Assembly: GCF_034064985.1 (NCBI RefSeq)
Contig: NZ_CP139249.1
Coordinates: forward strand, 2,294,001 to 2,358,000
Length of the DNA: 64,000 nt
Direction: 5' to 3'
Source of the DNA: Acinetobacter pittii
GTDB lineage: Bacteria > Pseudomonadota > Gammaproteobacteria > Pseudomonadales > Moraxellaceae
In this document: positions 26,921 to 34,929 of the stretch, piece by piece
Layout of the letters: each line of letters opens with the position of its first letter
How positions within the stretch are numbered: the first letter of the stretch is position 1
Position numbers and translations under genes: made by a program
Notes under the pieces: generated by a model
What the model was told of the DNA's origin: nothing
Databases searched by the model: none
What the model saw: the letters and a program-made list of their open reading frames with translations, nothing else

Positions 26921-27763
26921 ATGTCTCAAAACATGGAAACTGAAAAACCAATAAATTTTGATGAGATACGTTTAGATCCTATTTCGCATATACATCGGGA
27001 AAATAACCCGCAATTTATTGCTTCTTTAGCGCGCGGTTTAGAACTTTTAAGATGCTTTTCTGCAAATAATCAGGTACTTGGTAACCAAGAATTAGCAAAA
27101 ATGACAGGTTTACCTAAACCGACCATTGCACGTATTACTAATACCCTTGTGTCATTAGGTTATTTAAAACAATTGCCTAACTCGACCAAATACACACTAG
27201 ATATTGGCGTTTTATCTTTAGGATATGCAGCATTATCTAACATCTCGATTCGTAATATTGCTCATCAATATATGGAAGAGATGAGCCAGTATGTTCAAGC
27301 GCCTGTAGCAATGGCAACGCGTGATCGCTTAAATATGGTGTATATCGATGTTGTGCAAATTGAAACAGCCTTAAATATGCGCCGTCCAATTGGTTCGACT
27401 TTACCACTGCATAGCAGTTCTATGGGACGAGCATGTTTAGCTGCGACTCCTGAACGTGAGCGCAACTTTCTACTTGATGCATTGAAACAAAAAAATCCAG
27501 AAAACTGGCCAGCCATAAAACGCTCATTAGAACGAGCTTTCCGTGATTATCAAGATTATGGATATTGTTTGTCGTTAGGTGAGTGGCATAAAGAAGTGAA
27601 CTCGGTGGCCGTACCTTTGGTTAGCTCTAAACATGGACTTTATGTTTTTAACTGTGGTGCGCCAAGTTTTCATTTAAATCCCGAAAAACTTGAAGGTGAA
27701 ATTGGACCACGTTTAATCCACATGGTGCACAATATTCAAGATGCCTTGAATGAAACGCACTAA
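26921..27763 (+). CDS. dcaR: IclR-family regulator of the dca genes
   Basis: A 280-residue IclR protein. The winged HTH 'LARGLELLRCFSANNQVLGNQELAKMTGLPKPTIARITNTLVSLGYL' (in pieces, about residues 34-80) is followed by the effector domain with 'VAMATRDRLNMVYIDVV' and 'GRACLAATPERERNFLL'. I start it at the ATG 26921 (MSQNMETEK) with GAGGA upstream, because the operator and -10 box lie in the longer reading. It resembles PcaU and PobR, IclR activators of Acinetobacter aromatic catabolism. The dcaR name follows position and recollection of ADP1. The regulator at 31136 is a clear paralogue. An adipate-type effector is expected but unproven. Confidence 0.85.
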   Translation: MSQNMETEKPINFDEIRLDPISHIHRENNPQFIASLARGLELLRCFSANNQVLGNQELAKMTGLPKPTIARITNTLVSLGYLKQLPNSTKYTLDIGVLSLGYAALSNISIRNIAHQYMEEMSQYVQAPVAMATRDRLNMVYIDVVQIETALNMRRPIGSTLPLHSSSMGRACLAATPERERNFLLDALKQKNPENWPAIKRSLERAFRDYQDYGYCLSLGEWHKEVNSVAVPLVSSKHGLYVFNCGAPSFHLNPEKLEGEIGPRLIHMVHNIQDALNETH

Positions 27764-27826
27764 TAACCGTACTCAAAACAGTCATGGTTGTGTTGATTAA
27801 GGTACCACTTTCATTATGACTAAGGC

Positions 27827-28999
27827 ATGATGAAAAACGCACTCTATACCCCAACCATTATTTTAATGGCAATTGCCGCAGGCATTTGTACAGGTGGAAA
27901 TTATTTTAGTCAGCCACTTATTCATTCAATTAGTGTAAGCCTAGATTTAACTGAAACAACTACAGCGTGGGTGCCAACTCTAGCCCAAATCACCTACGCA
28001 TGTGGTTTACTCTTTTTAATGCCGTTGGGTGACATATTAGAAAAGCGCAAGCTGCTATTTATCTTTATGTTATTGGCTTCAAGTGGATTAATTATTAGCG
28101 GTTTTTCGCACAATATTTATCTTTTGCTGCTTGGCACTATCATTACTGGTCTATTTTCTAGTGCAGCCCAACTGTTGTTACCACTTGCTGCAAGTCTGGT
28201 TCCAATTCAACAAAGCGGCCGTGTCGTTGGCTTTCTCCTGAGTGGTCTGATGATGGGGGTTTTACTCGCCCGCTCTCTTTCAGGGCTGATGTCTACGCTT
28301 TTTGCATGGAATATTATTTATCTGGTCAGTGGTTTTCTGTTACTTATCATTGCCTTTATTTTGCATCGTAATATCGGGTTATTTCCACCGACTAAATCTG
28401 AAAACTATGCGAAAACTATTCGTTCTTTACCACAGATTTTTATTCAAAATCGTCGGTTAAGAACCAGAACTTACATTGGTGGTTTTACATTTGCTTGTGT
28501 AAGTTTAACCTTTACCACCATGTCGTTGCTTCTGGCTCCAGCGCCCTATTTTTTTAGTGACTTTACCATTGGCCTTTTCAGTTTTGTTGGGGTATTAGGG
28601 ACGTTCGTTGCCAATTTCTCAGGTAAATTTATTGACCAAGGCTATATCCATAAAATTTCAATTTATTGCGGCATTGGGCTTATTATAAGTTGGATTCTTT
28701 TTTCACTTTTACCCTACCATTTTGCTTTTTATATTATTGCCTTACTTATTCTCTACGCTTCTCTTTCTGCTGTGCATGTCACCAACCAAAGTATTGTATT
28801 TAAACTTAATCAAGAATTACGCTCACGGTTTAATGCGATTTATATGACGGGTTATTTTGCTGGGGGCGCTTTAGGCACAACAGCGGGAAGCTATGCTTGG
28901 AAACATTACGGTTGGACAGGTGTCTGTATTTTAGGCTTAATTTTTGCCGTTGTATGTCTTTATTATTGTGTGCGTGATGCAAAAAATCAGCACAATTAA
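27827..28999 (+). CDS. MFS transporter, YnfM-like, paralogue of the dca-left-flank carrier
   Basis: A 390-residue, 12-helix major facilitator starting 'MMKNALYTPTIILMAIAAGICTGGNYFSQPLI' (the second Met is equally possible). 'MPLGDILEKRKLL' is the loop 2-3 signature. It matches the carrier at 15660-16877 along its length, including the closing 'FAGGALGTTAGSYAWKHYGW'. It lies 63 bp after the IclR gene and could be cotranscribed with it. Family members export drugs, sugars or organic acids. Having one on each side of the dca locus suggests a role linked to diacid traffic, but no substrate can be read off. Confidence 0.82.
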   Translation: MMKNALYTPTIILMAIAAGICTGGNYFSQPLIHSISVSLDLTETTTAWVPTLAQITYACGLLFLMPLGDILEKRKLLFIFMLLASSGLIISGFSHNIYLLLLGTIITGLFSSAAQLLLPLAASLVPIQQSGRVVGFLLSGLMMGVLLARSLSGLMSTLFAWNIIYLVSGFLLLIIAFILHRNIGLFPPTKSENYAKTIRSLPQIFIQNRRLRTRTYIGGFTFACVSLTFTTMSLLLAPAPYFFSDFTIGLFSFVGVLGTFVANFSGKFIDQGYIHKISIYCGIGLIISWILFSLLPYHFAFYIIALLILYASLSAVHVTNQSIVFKLNQELRSRFNAIYMTGYFAGGALGTTAGSYAWKHYGWTGVCILGLIFAVVCLYYCVRDAKNQHN

Positions 29000-29012
29000 A
29001 ACTTGTGCTGAT
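28981..29012 (-). terminator. Terminator for the flavoprotein gene
   Basis: ATCAGCACAA / TTGTGCTGAT arms (10 bp) with a 7-nt loop; on - the stem is followed by TTTTTT. It overlaps the end of the convergent MFS gene. Confidence 0.75.
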
Positions 29013-29059
29013 CTTATATAAAATAGGCTAATAATGAGTTATAGAAGCGAGGATAAATC

Positions 29060-30031
29060 CTATAAAAGTCCTAATAACCGTCCGCGAATAATATCTTCTG
29101 CCTCTTTGACAATTCGGTTAACCAGTTCATCGCATGTCGGAATATCATGAATCAAGCTAGCCACCAACCCACATGACCATGCGCCAGCATTAACATCGCC
29201 ATCAATCATGACTTTTGGATAGACGCCAGCCACTTCTTCAAAAATATCTTCAAACTTAATATTATCGCCGAGTGCCTTTTCTTTTGCCACAATTTTTTCT
29301 ACAGCAGCATTATTCATAACGCGTTCTGTATTTCGCAAAGCACGCATAATTAAACGCGTATCTCTTTCGGTTGCATTCAAAATCGCCTGTTTCACATTTG
29401 CATGTACAGGAGCTTCCTGAGTTGCAATAAAGCGCGTTCCCATGTTAATTCCATCGGCTCCCATCGCTAAAGCCGCAGCAAGTGAACGCCCATCTGCCAT
29501 ACCACCTGAAGCAACAAACGGGATTTCTAATGCATCGGCTGCTAAAGGCAATAAAATCATATTTGGCACATCATCCTCACCAGGATGCCCACCACACTCG
29601 AAACCATCTACAGAAACTGCATCGCACCCAATTTGCTGTGCTTTTAAGCTATGTCGAACCGAAGTACATTTGTGAATTACTTTAATGCCAGCAGCCTTTA
29701 AATACGGCATGACTTGTTCAGGATTACGCCCCGCTGTTTCTACAACCTTTACCCCGCCTTTAATGATTGCTTCTACAAAACCTGGATAATCAGGGGTATT
29801 TACCGTAGGTAAAAAGGTTAAATTTACACCAAAAGGCTTGTCGGTCATTTCTCGGCAACGTGCAATTTCTTTTGCCAGATTTTCAGGTGTACGCTGAGTT
29901 AAGCCAGTAATAATGCCTAACCCACCCGCGTTAGAAACCGCAGCAGCCAGCTCTGCAAAACCAACATAATGCATACCACCTTGAACAATTGGGTGCTCGA
30001 TTTCAAATAATTCTGTAATTTTGGTCTTCAT
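29060..30031 (-). CDS. Class-II nitronate monooxygenase-like FMN protein (NADH:quinone reductase type)
   Basis: A TIM-barrel FMN protein of 323 residues. 'HPIVQGGMHYVGFAELAAAVSNAGGLGIITGL', 'IHKCTSVRHSLKAQQIGCDAVSVDGFECGGHPGEDD' and 'VASGGMADGRSLAAALAMGADGINMGTRF' match, in order, the segments I recall in Pseudomonas PA1024. That protein was first called nitronate monooxygenase and later shown to be an NADH:quinone reductase. I therefore favour quinone or enone reduction over nitronate oxidation. The ATG at 30031 (MKTKITEL) has GGAAAG just upstream and beats 30046. It diverges from the enoyl-CoA hydratase at 30262 and belongs by position to the second acyl-CoA module, where a flavin reductase acting on an unsaturated acyl-CoA is conceivable. 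Confidence 0.82.
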   Translation of the reverse strand: MKTKITELFEIEHPIVQGGMHYVGFAELAAAVSNAGGLGIITGLTQRTPENLAKEIARCREMTDKPFGVNLTFLPTVNTPDYPGFVEAIIKGGVKVVETAGRNPEQVMPYLKAAGIKVIHKCTSVRHSLKAQQIGCDAVSVDGFECGGHPGEDDVPNMILLPLAADALEIPFVASGGMADGRSLAAALAMGADGINMGTRFIATQEAPVHANVKQAILNATERDTRLIMRALRNTERVMNNAAVEKIVAKEKALGDNIKFEDIFEEVAGVYPKVMIDGDVNAGAWSCGLVASLIHDIPTCDELVNRIVKEAEDIIRGRLLGLL

Positions 30032-30140
30032 ATTCTTTCCACTCATTGTTTTATAGCTAGCTTCTCATTTCCTTAGCAGAGCTAGATGCTTATTTACGCA
30101 TAAATCCTACCATCATTTAAAGTGATTTAAAGTAAAAATT

Positions 30141-30173
30141 CCACAATACAAAATTTTATACCACAATATAAAA
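30141..30173. repeat. Direct repeat in a divergent promoter region
   Basis: CCACAATACAAAA at 30141 and CCACAATATAAAA at 30161 differ at one base and start exactly 20 bp apart, about two helical turns. They lie between the flavoprotein (-) and the hydratase (+), where a regulator binding one face of the helix could sit. The remaining 230-bp gap is AT-rich. Confidence 0.45.
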
Positions 30174-30261
30174 CATAATAATTGATAACGGAATTATTTT
30201 CCGATAGCATCATTTTAATCAGTTTAAATTTTAAACGGAAAGCTATTTAAAGGAATGTATA

Positions 30262-31071
30262 ATGCAGCAGGATAATAAAACTCAAAACGAGCTTAAAACA
30301 GGCACAATTCAACAGCGTTTTGATAAAAATATACTAACGCTCACCATAAGCAATCCCACCAAAAAGAATGCAATTAACTATGAAATGTATACGTCCCTAA
30401 GTCGAGCATTAGATCAAGCTGCAACTAATCAAGATGTTCATGTCGTTGTACTTACTGGTGAAGGTTCTTCGTTTACCAGTGGTAATGATGTCAATGCATT
30501 TGAAAAACGCGACGCATCAAGTTCAGAACCACCCGCTTCGATTGTTTTCTTAAAAAGCTTGGCAACTTTTCCAAAACCGATTATTGCTAAAGTAAATGGT
30601 GTAGCAATTGGTATTGGCAGTACTATGCTTCTACATTGTGACCTTGTGTATGCAAGCCAAGGCTCTATTTTTCAGTTTCCCTTTGTGAATTTGGGGCTTG
30701 TACCTGAAGCGGGTTCAAGTTACATCTTGCCAAGATTATTGGGCTTTGCTCGAGCTTCTGAAATTATTTTACTGGGGGAAAAATTTTCGGCAGATCAAGC
30801 AAAAAATTATGGTCTGGTAAATGAAATATTTGAAGCTGCTGAGCTGGATCAAGTAGTTGAAGATGTGGCAATTAAACTTGCTCACAAACCAAGTCAAGCC
30901 TTACAACTGAGCAAAAAGTTGCTAAGAGATATGCCAATCGATGATCTACTCAATCGTATTGATCATGAGTCGACTATTTTCTCACACTGTTTACAGGGTT
31001 CCGAGTTTAAAGAAGCATTAAGGGCTTTCAAAGAAAAACGGAAACCAAACTTTCACAACCAAACAGTCTAG
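30262..31071 (+). CDS. Enoyl-CoA hydratase/isomerase family protein (second acyl-CoA module)
   Basis: A crotonase-fold protein of 269 residues. 'GSSFTSGNDVNAFEK' and 'AKVNGVAIGIGSTMLLHCDLVYAS' give the oxyanion hole. 'FQFPFVNLGLVPEAGSSYILPRL' has Glu in 'PEAGSS' but not the Glu of a standard hydratase in the 'GST' helix, a pattern nearer to isomerases and PaaB/PaaG-like members, so isomerase or hydratase are both open. AAAGGA lies 8 bp before the ATG. It is transcribed toward the convergent IclR gene and ends at a shared terminator. By location it serves the paralogous diacid-like pathway. Confidence 0.8.
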   Translation: MQQDNKTQNELKTGTIQQRFDKNILTLTISNPTKKNAINYEMYTSLSRALDQAATNQDVHVVVLTGEGSSFTSGNDVNAFEKRDASSSEPPASIVFLKSLATFPKPIIAKVNGVAIGIGSTMLLHCDLVYASQGSIFQFPFVNLGLVPEAGSSYILPRLLGFARASEIILLGEKFSADQAKNYGLVNEIFEAAELDQVVEDVAIKLAHKPSQALQLSKKLLRDMPIDDLLNRIDHESTIFSHCLQGSEFKEALRAFKEKRKPNFHNQTV

Positions 31072-31083
31072 ATACACCTACTA

Positions 31084-31116
31084 AAAAGCCAGCATTGAAA
31101 ATCAAAGCTGGCTTTT
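31084..31116. terminator. Bidirectional terminator
   Basis: AAAAGCCAGC / GCTGGCTTTT arms with a 13-nt loop, A-run on one side and T-run on the other. It serves the convergent hydratase and IclR genes. Confidence 0.85.
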
Positions 31117-31135
31117 ATAAGTAAATCAGATTGGT

Positions 31136-31987
31136 TTAGCTAATCTCAGTACGAATATTATTCACCATGTGTAAAAGACGCGGTGCAATATCTTCTTCGA
31201 GTTTTTCACGGTTCATAATAAAACTTGGGCCGCCACAGTTAAACACCAATAAACCATGTTGTTCATGAATGAGTGGAACCGCAACCGAATTGACATCTTT
31301 ATGCCATTCGCCAATTGAAAAACAATAACCAAAATCTTGGTAGTCTTTAAACGCTTTGTCTAGATCACGGTTAATTTTGATCCAGTCTTCTTTGTGCTTA
31401 CTACGGATGGCATCAAGTAAAAATTCTCTTTCATCTTCAGGCATTGCAGCTAAACAAGCACGTCCCATCGAACTTAGATGAATCGGTAAATAGGTTCCAA
31501 CTTGACGACGCATGGTCATATTGCCTTTGCCTTGCACCACATCAAGATAAATCATATTTAGTCGATCACGTGTTGCCATGGCTACAGCAGCGCCAGCATA
31601 GTCTGCCAAATTTTTCATATATGGATGAGCAATAGAGCGAATCGATACGTTAGAGAGCATGGAATAACCAAATGCAAGAACACCCACTGAAAGCTGGAAT
31701 TTGCTTGAGTTAGGTACTTGTTTGATATATCCCAAACGCGACAAGGTATGTGTAAGGCGAGTAATGGTTGGTTTTGGCAAACCGGTCATTTGAGCAAGTT
31801 CTTGGTTACCCAAATGTTGATGCTTAGGCGTAAAACAACGTAATAGCTCTAAACCACGTGCTAATGCAGTAATAAATTGGCGATCATTTTCATCCTGCAT
31901 GTCTTCAATCGGATGTAATAATTCATGCCTTAACGGCGCTAATAATTTTTCTGTAGGTTCTGCATCAACTGCATCGTTCATTGTCAT
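31136..31987 (-). CDS. IclR-family regulator of the second acyl-CoA module
   Basis: A 283-residue IclR protein, clearly paralogous to the dca regulator at 26921. Shared segments include 'ALARGLELLRCF', 'GNQELA.MTGLPKPTI.R.T.TL..LGY.KQ.PNS.K', 'AVAMATRDRLNM.Y.DVVQ' and 'GEWHK.VNSVAVPL'. The start could be the ATG at 31987 (MTMNDAV) or 31981; neither has a strong ribosome site. A perfect palindrome of the shared operator type lies just upstream at 32004. It probably regulates itself and the nearby CoA-transferase and dehydrogenase genes in response to an acid related to, but not the same as, the dca inducer. Confidence 0.83.
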   Translation of the reverse strand: MTMNDAVDAEPTEKLLAPLRHELLHPIEDMQDENDRQFITALARGLELLRCFTPKHQHLGNQELAQMTGLPKPTITRLTHTLSRLGYIKQVPNSSKFQLSVGVLAFGYSMLSNVSIRSIAHPYMKNLADYAGAAVAMATRDRLNMIYLDVVQGKGNMTMRRQVGTYLPIHLSSMGRACLAAMPEDEREFLLDAIRSKHKEDWIKINRDLDKAFKDYQDFGYCFSIGEWHKDVNSVAVPLIHEQHGLLVFNCGGPSFIMNREKLEEDIAPRLLHMVNNIRTEIS

Positions 31988-32003
31988 ACCAATCCATATT
32001 TTG

Positions 32004-32018
32004 TTTCGCACTGCGAAA
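32004..32018. promoter_or_regulatory. Perfect IclR-type palindrome before the second IclR gene
   Basis: TTTCGCA-C-TGCGAAA, a 15-bp perfect dyad 17 bp upstream of the regulator start. It is the clearest copy of the pattern also seen at 22262, 26864, 33443 and 33587. Confidence 0.7.
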
Positions 32019-32167
32019 ATTATAATCTATTTTTTCTATAAATAGCAAAAGAGCAAACATCCGAGTCTGCATCTAAAAGATAACTTCATTTAACTCATTA
32101 AAGCGAAAGATTAAATATTTTATTTTCTGATTTTAAATATAATTTTAACCTTCCGCTTTTAAGCCAC

Positions 32168-33385
32168 TTATCCAATTACACCCTTTTCTTTGAGCTCGGC
32201 TAACTTGTCTGAAGAAACCACTCGACCTAAAACCGCCTGCGTATGTTCACCCAACAACGGAGGAGCTGTTTTGTATTCAACTGGCGTTCTCGAAAGTTTG
32301 ATTGGCGAGCCAATTACCTTCAACTTTTCACGTTGAGGATGGTTCATCTCGACTAACATTTCTCGGGCGATCACTTGAGGCTCTTGAAAAGCTTGTTCCA
32401 AGTTATTAATCACACCAACGGGAACTTTAGCCGCATAGATAGCATCTACCCATTCATCTGCGGTTTTAGTTAAAAAGTGATTTGATAAAATTCCGATAAT
32501 TTCATCACGATGCTTGATTCGGTCCGCATTTCGGGCAAAACGCGCATCATTTGGTAAATCGGGTAAACCAATACTTCGACAGAGTTGAATAAACTGAGTG
32601 TCATTTCCACATGCAATAATAAAATCACGATCAGAAGCTTTAAATACCTGATAAGGCACAATATTGGCATGTGCATTGCCATAACGCTTAGGGATATTAC
32701 CCGATGAAAGATAATTCATTCCCTGATTTGCCATTGTGGCAATTTGAACGTCAAGCAAAGCCATATCAATGTATTGGCCTAAACCTGTGACATGGCGGTT
32801 GAGTAAAGCAGCCTGTATGGCAATCGTAGAATAGAGTCCCGTGGCTAAATCGGAAAATGCGACCCCTACTTTTTGTGGACCGCCGCCCGGCAAATCATCG
32901 CGCTCACCTGTGACCGACATGAGTCCGCCCATGCCCTGAATAATAAAGTCGTAACCGGGTTCCTCTGCTCTTGGGCCAGTTTGACCAAAGCCTGTAATTG
33001 AGCAATACACCAGTTTAGGGTTAATCGCAGATAAAGACTCATAGTGCAAACCGTACTTTTTCAAAGAACCCGCTTTGTAGTTTTCAATCACGACATCGGT
33101 GTCTTGAATGAGGGCTTTAATCAATTCTTGGCCATCAGGACTGGCAATATCGATGGCAACCGATAGTTTATTGCGGTTGGTAGACTGATAATAAGCAGCT
33201 TCTTGAGTGTCTTGGCCTGAGTCATCTTTCATCCAAGGCGGCCCCCAAGAACGGGTATCGTCACCGACTTTTGGTCGTTCAATCTTGATTACTTCTGCGC
33301 CTAAATCGGCAAGAATCTGCCCACACCAAGGCCCAGCCAATACCCGACTTAAGTCAAGTACCCGAATTCCATTTAAAGCACCCAT
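32168..33385 (-). CDS. Class-III CoA-transferase (CaiB/BaiF family)
   Basis: A 405-residue class-III CoA-transferase. 'GIRVLDLSRVLAGPWCGQILADLGAEVIKIERP' is the N-terminal family signature, followed by 'DVVIENYKAGSLKKYGLHYESL' and 'YCSITGFGQTGP'. The catalytic Asp is expected in 'IDMALLDVQIATMANQG', as in formyl-CoA transferase. It would transfer CoA from a donor such as succinyl-CoA to the module's acid, replacing the DcaIJ step. In Pseudomonas a family member activates glutarate. I start it at ATG 33385 (MGALNG) with GGGA 5 bp upstream. It diverges from the DcaA paralogue across a gap with several palindromes. Confidence 0.87.
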   Translation of the reverse strand: MGALNGIRVLDLSRVLAGPWCGQILADLGAEVIKIERPKVGDDTRSWGPPWMKDDSGQDTQEAAYYQSTNRNKLSVAIDIASPDGQELIKALIQDTDVVIENYKAGSLKKYGLHYESLSAINPKLVYCSITGFGQTGPRAEEPGYDFIIQGMGGLMSVTGERDDLPGGGPQKVGVAFSDLATGLYSTIAIQAALLNRHVTGLGQYIDMALLDVQIATMANQGMNYLSSGNIPKRYGNAHANIVPYQVFKASDRDFIIACGNDTQFIQLCRSIGLPDLPNDARFARNADRIKHRDEIIGILSNHFLTKTADEWVDAIYAAKVPVGVINNLEQAFQEPQVIAREMLVEMNHPQREKLKVIGSPIKLSRTPVEYKTAPPLLGEHTQAVLGRVVSSDKLAELKEKGVIG

Positions 33386-33717
33386 CTTCATCCCACTATA
33401 TTTTGTGACTTATTTCCTATAGGAAAACTTATCCATTTAAAATTTCGCATAGCGATATATATTTTTAATATACACAGCTCTTTTTAAAAATCAAACTTTA
33501 ATTTTCCACTAAAAATAATGATTTTTTATAAGAAAATATAGCTCAAATAAATCAATAAATTAGCCAAATATAAATCAATAACAAAGTATCGCATTGCGAA
33601 ATTAATTTTCAAAATATATTGTTTTGCGTTCATCGTTTGATTACTATCGCTTCAAATATTGGTGATTTTACGAACATCACATTGATGTTTTCTGCATGTA
33701 GTAAAAGGACGAGACTA
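33386..33717. promoter_or_regulatory. Divergent control region of the second acyl-CoA module
   Basis: This 332-bp AT-rich gap holds three dyads. TTTCCTATAGGAAA at 33413-33426 is a 14-bp perfect palindrome of a different type. TTTCGCA-T-AGCGATA at 33443-33457 and TATCGCA-T-TGCGAAA at 33587-33601 are copies of the IclR-type pattern, one near each divergent gene. No small gene seen. Confidence 0.65.
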
Positions 33718-34868
33718 TGATTCGAGATCAGGAAACCTTAAATCAACTTGTTGATATGATTCGACAATTTGTTGAAGGTGTATTAATTCCTCATGAGAAT
33801 GAAGTCGCTGAAACGGATGAAATTCCTCAAGATATTGTTGAGCAAATGAAAGCTCTCGGTTTATTTGGTTTAACCATTCCAGAAGAATACGAAGGTCTTG
33901 GCCTGACGATGGAAGAAGAAGTCTATGTGGCTTTTGAATTGGGTCGTACTTCTCCTGCTTTTCGTTCTCTCATTGGGACCAATAATGGCATTGGCTCAAG
34001 TGGCCTGATTATTGATGGGACCGAAGCACAAAAATCATTTTTCTTACCGCGTTTAGCTCGTGGTGAAGTGATCAGTTCTTTTTGCTTAACCGAACCAGAC
34101 GCAGGTTCTGATGCTGCCTCTTTAAAAACCAGCGCTATAAAAGAGGGTGACTTTTATATTTTAAATGGTACCAAACGCTTTATTACCAATGCTCCACACG
34201 CTGGCGTATTCACAGTCATGGCACGTACAAACTCTGATATTAAAGGCGCTGGTGGTATTTCTGCGTTTATTGTCGACAGCCAAACTCAGGGTATTTCTCT
34301 TGGCAAACGCGATAAAAAAATGGGGCAAAAAGGCGCACATACCTGTGACGTCATTTTTGAAAATTGTCGTATTCCTGCCTCCGCACTCATTGGTGGTGTT
34401 GAAGGTGTTGGTTTTAAAACGGCCATGAAAGTACTCGATAAAGGCCGTTTGCATATTGCGGCTTTGAGTGTCGGTGCAGCAACACGAATGCTAGACGATT
34501 CTTTAAATTACGCCATCGAACGCAAGCAATTTGGACAACCGATTGCCGAATTTCAACTCATTCAAGCCATGCTTGCGGACTCAAAAGCTGAAATTTATGC
34601 CGCTAAATGTATGGTCTTAGACGCTGCACGCCTACGCGATGCAGGACAAAACGTTAGCACCGAAGCTTCTTGCGCAAAAATGTTTGCAACCGAAATGTGT
34701 GGCCGCGTTGCTGATCGCTGCGTACAAATTCACGGCGGTGCGGGCTATATCAGTGAATATGCCATTGAACGTTTTTATCGAGATGTTCGTCTGTTCCGTC
34801 TTTATGAAGGGACCACTCAAATTCAACAAGTGATTATTGCCCGAAACATGATTCGCGCTGCGTCTTAA
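33718..34868 (+). CDS. Acyl-CoA dehydrogenase, close DcaA paralogue
   Basis: A 383-residue flavoprotein nearly collinear with DcaA (22115-20961), about four fifths identical by eye. It keeps 'FCLTEPDAGSDAASLKTSA', 'NGTKRFITNAPHA' and the catalytic Glu363 of 'RLYEGTTQIQ'. Arg83 in 'SPAFRSL', the likely binder of a distal carboxylate, is also retained, suggesting another dicarboxylyl-CoA as substrate. One visible change is 'EEYEGLGL' where DcaA has 'EEYGGLGI'. AAAGGACG precedes the ATG. It is followed by a hairpin and then the DcaK-like carrier. It is not a typical glutaryl-CoA dehydrogenase, as that family's surrounding motifs differ. Confidence 0.88.
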
Positions 34869-34877
34869 TCAAATTTT

Positions 34878-34908
34878 AAGCGCTTCAAAACGACTTGAAG
34901 TGCTTTTT
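34878..34908 (+). terminator. Hairpin between the dehydrogenase and the carrier
   Basis: AAGCGCTTCAA / TTGAAGTGCTT arms (one G-T pair), 6-nt loop and TTT tail, 10 bp after the dehydrogenase stop. It may attenuate rather than fully stop transcription into the carrier. Confidence 0.7.
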
Positions 34909-34929
34909 ATCAAATGTAGGTAATGGATT

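Noticed and set aside
33718-34868. Glutaryl-CoA dehydrogenase (GcdH) for the second dehydrogenase
   Set aside because: The Arg contact is conserved, but the rest follows DcaA almost throughout and lacks GcdH segments such as 'GCFGLTEPNHGSDP'.
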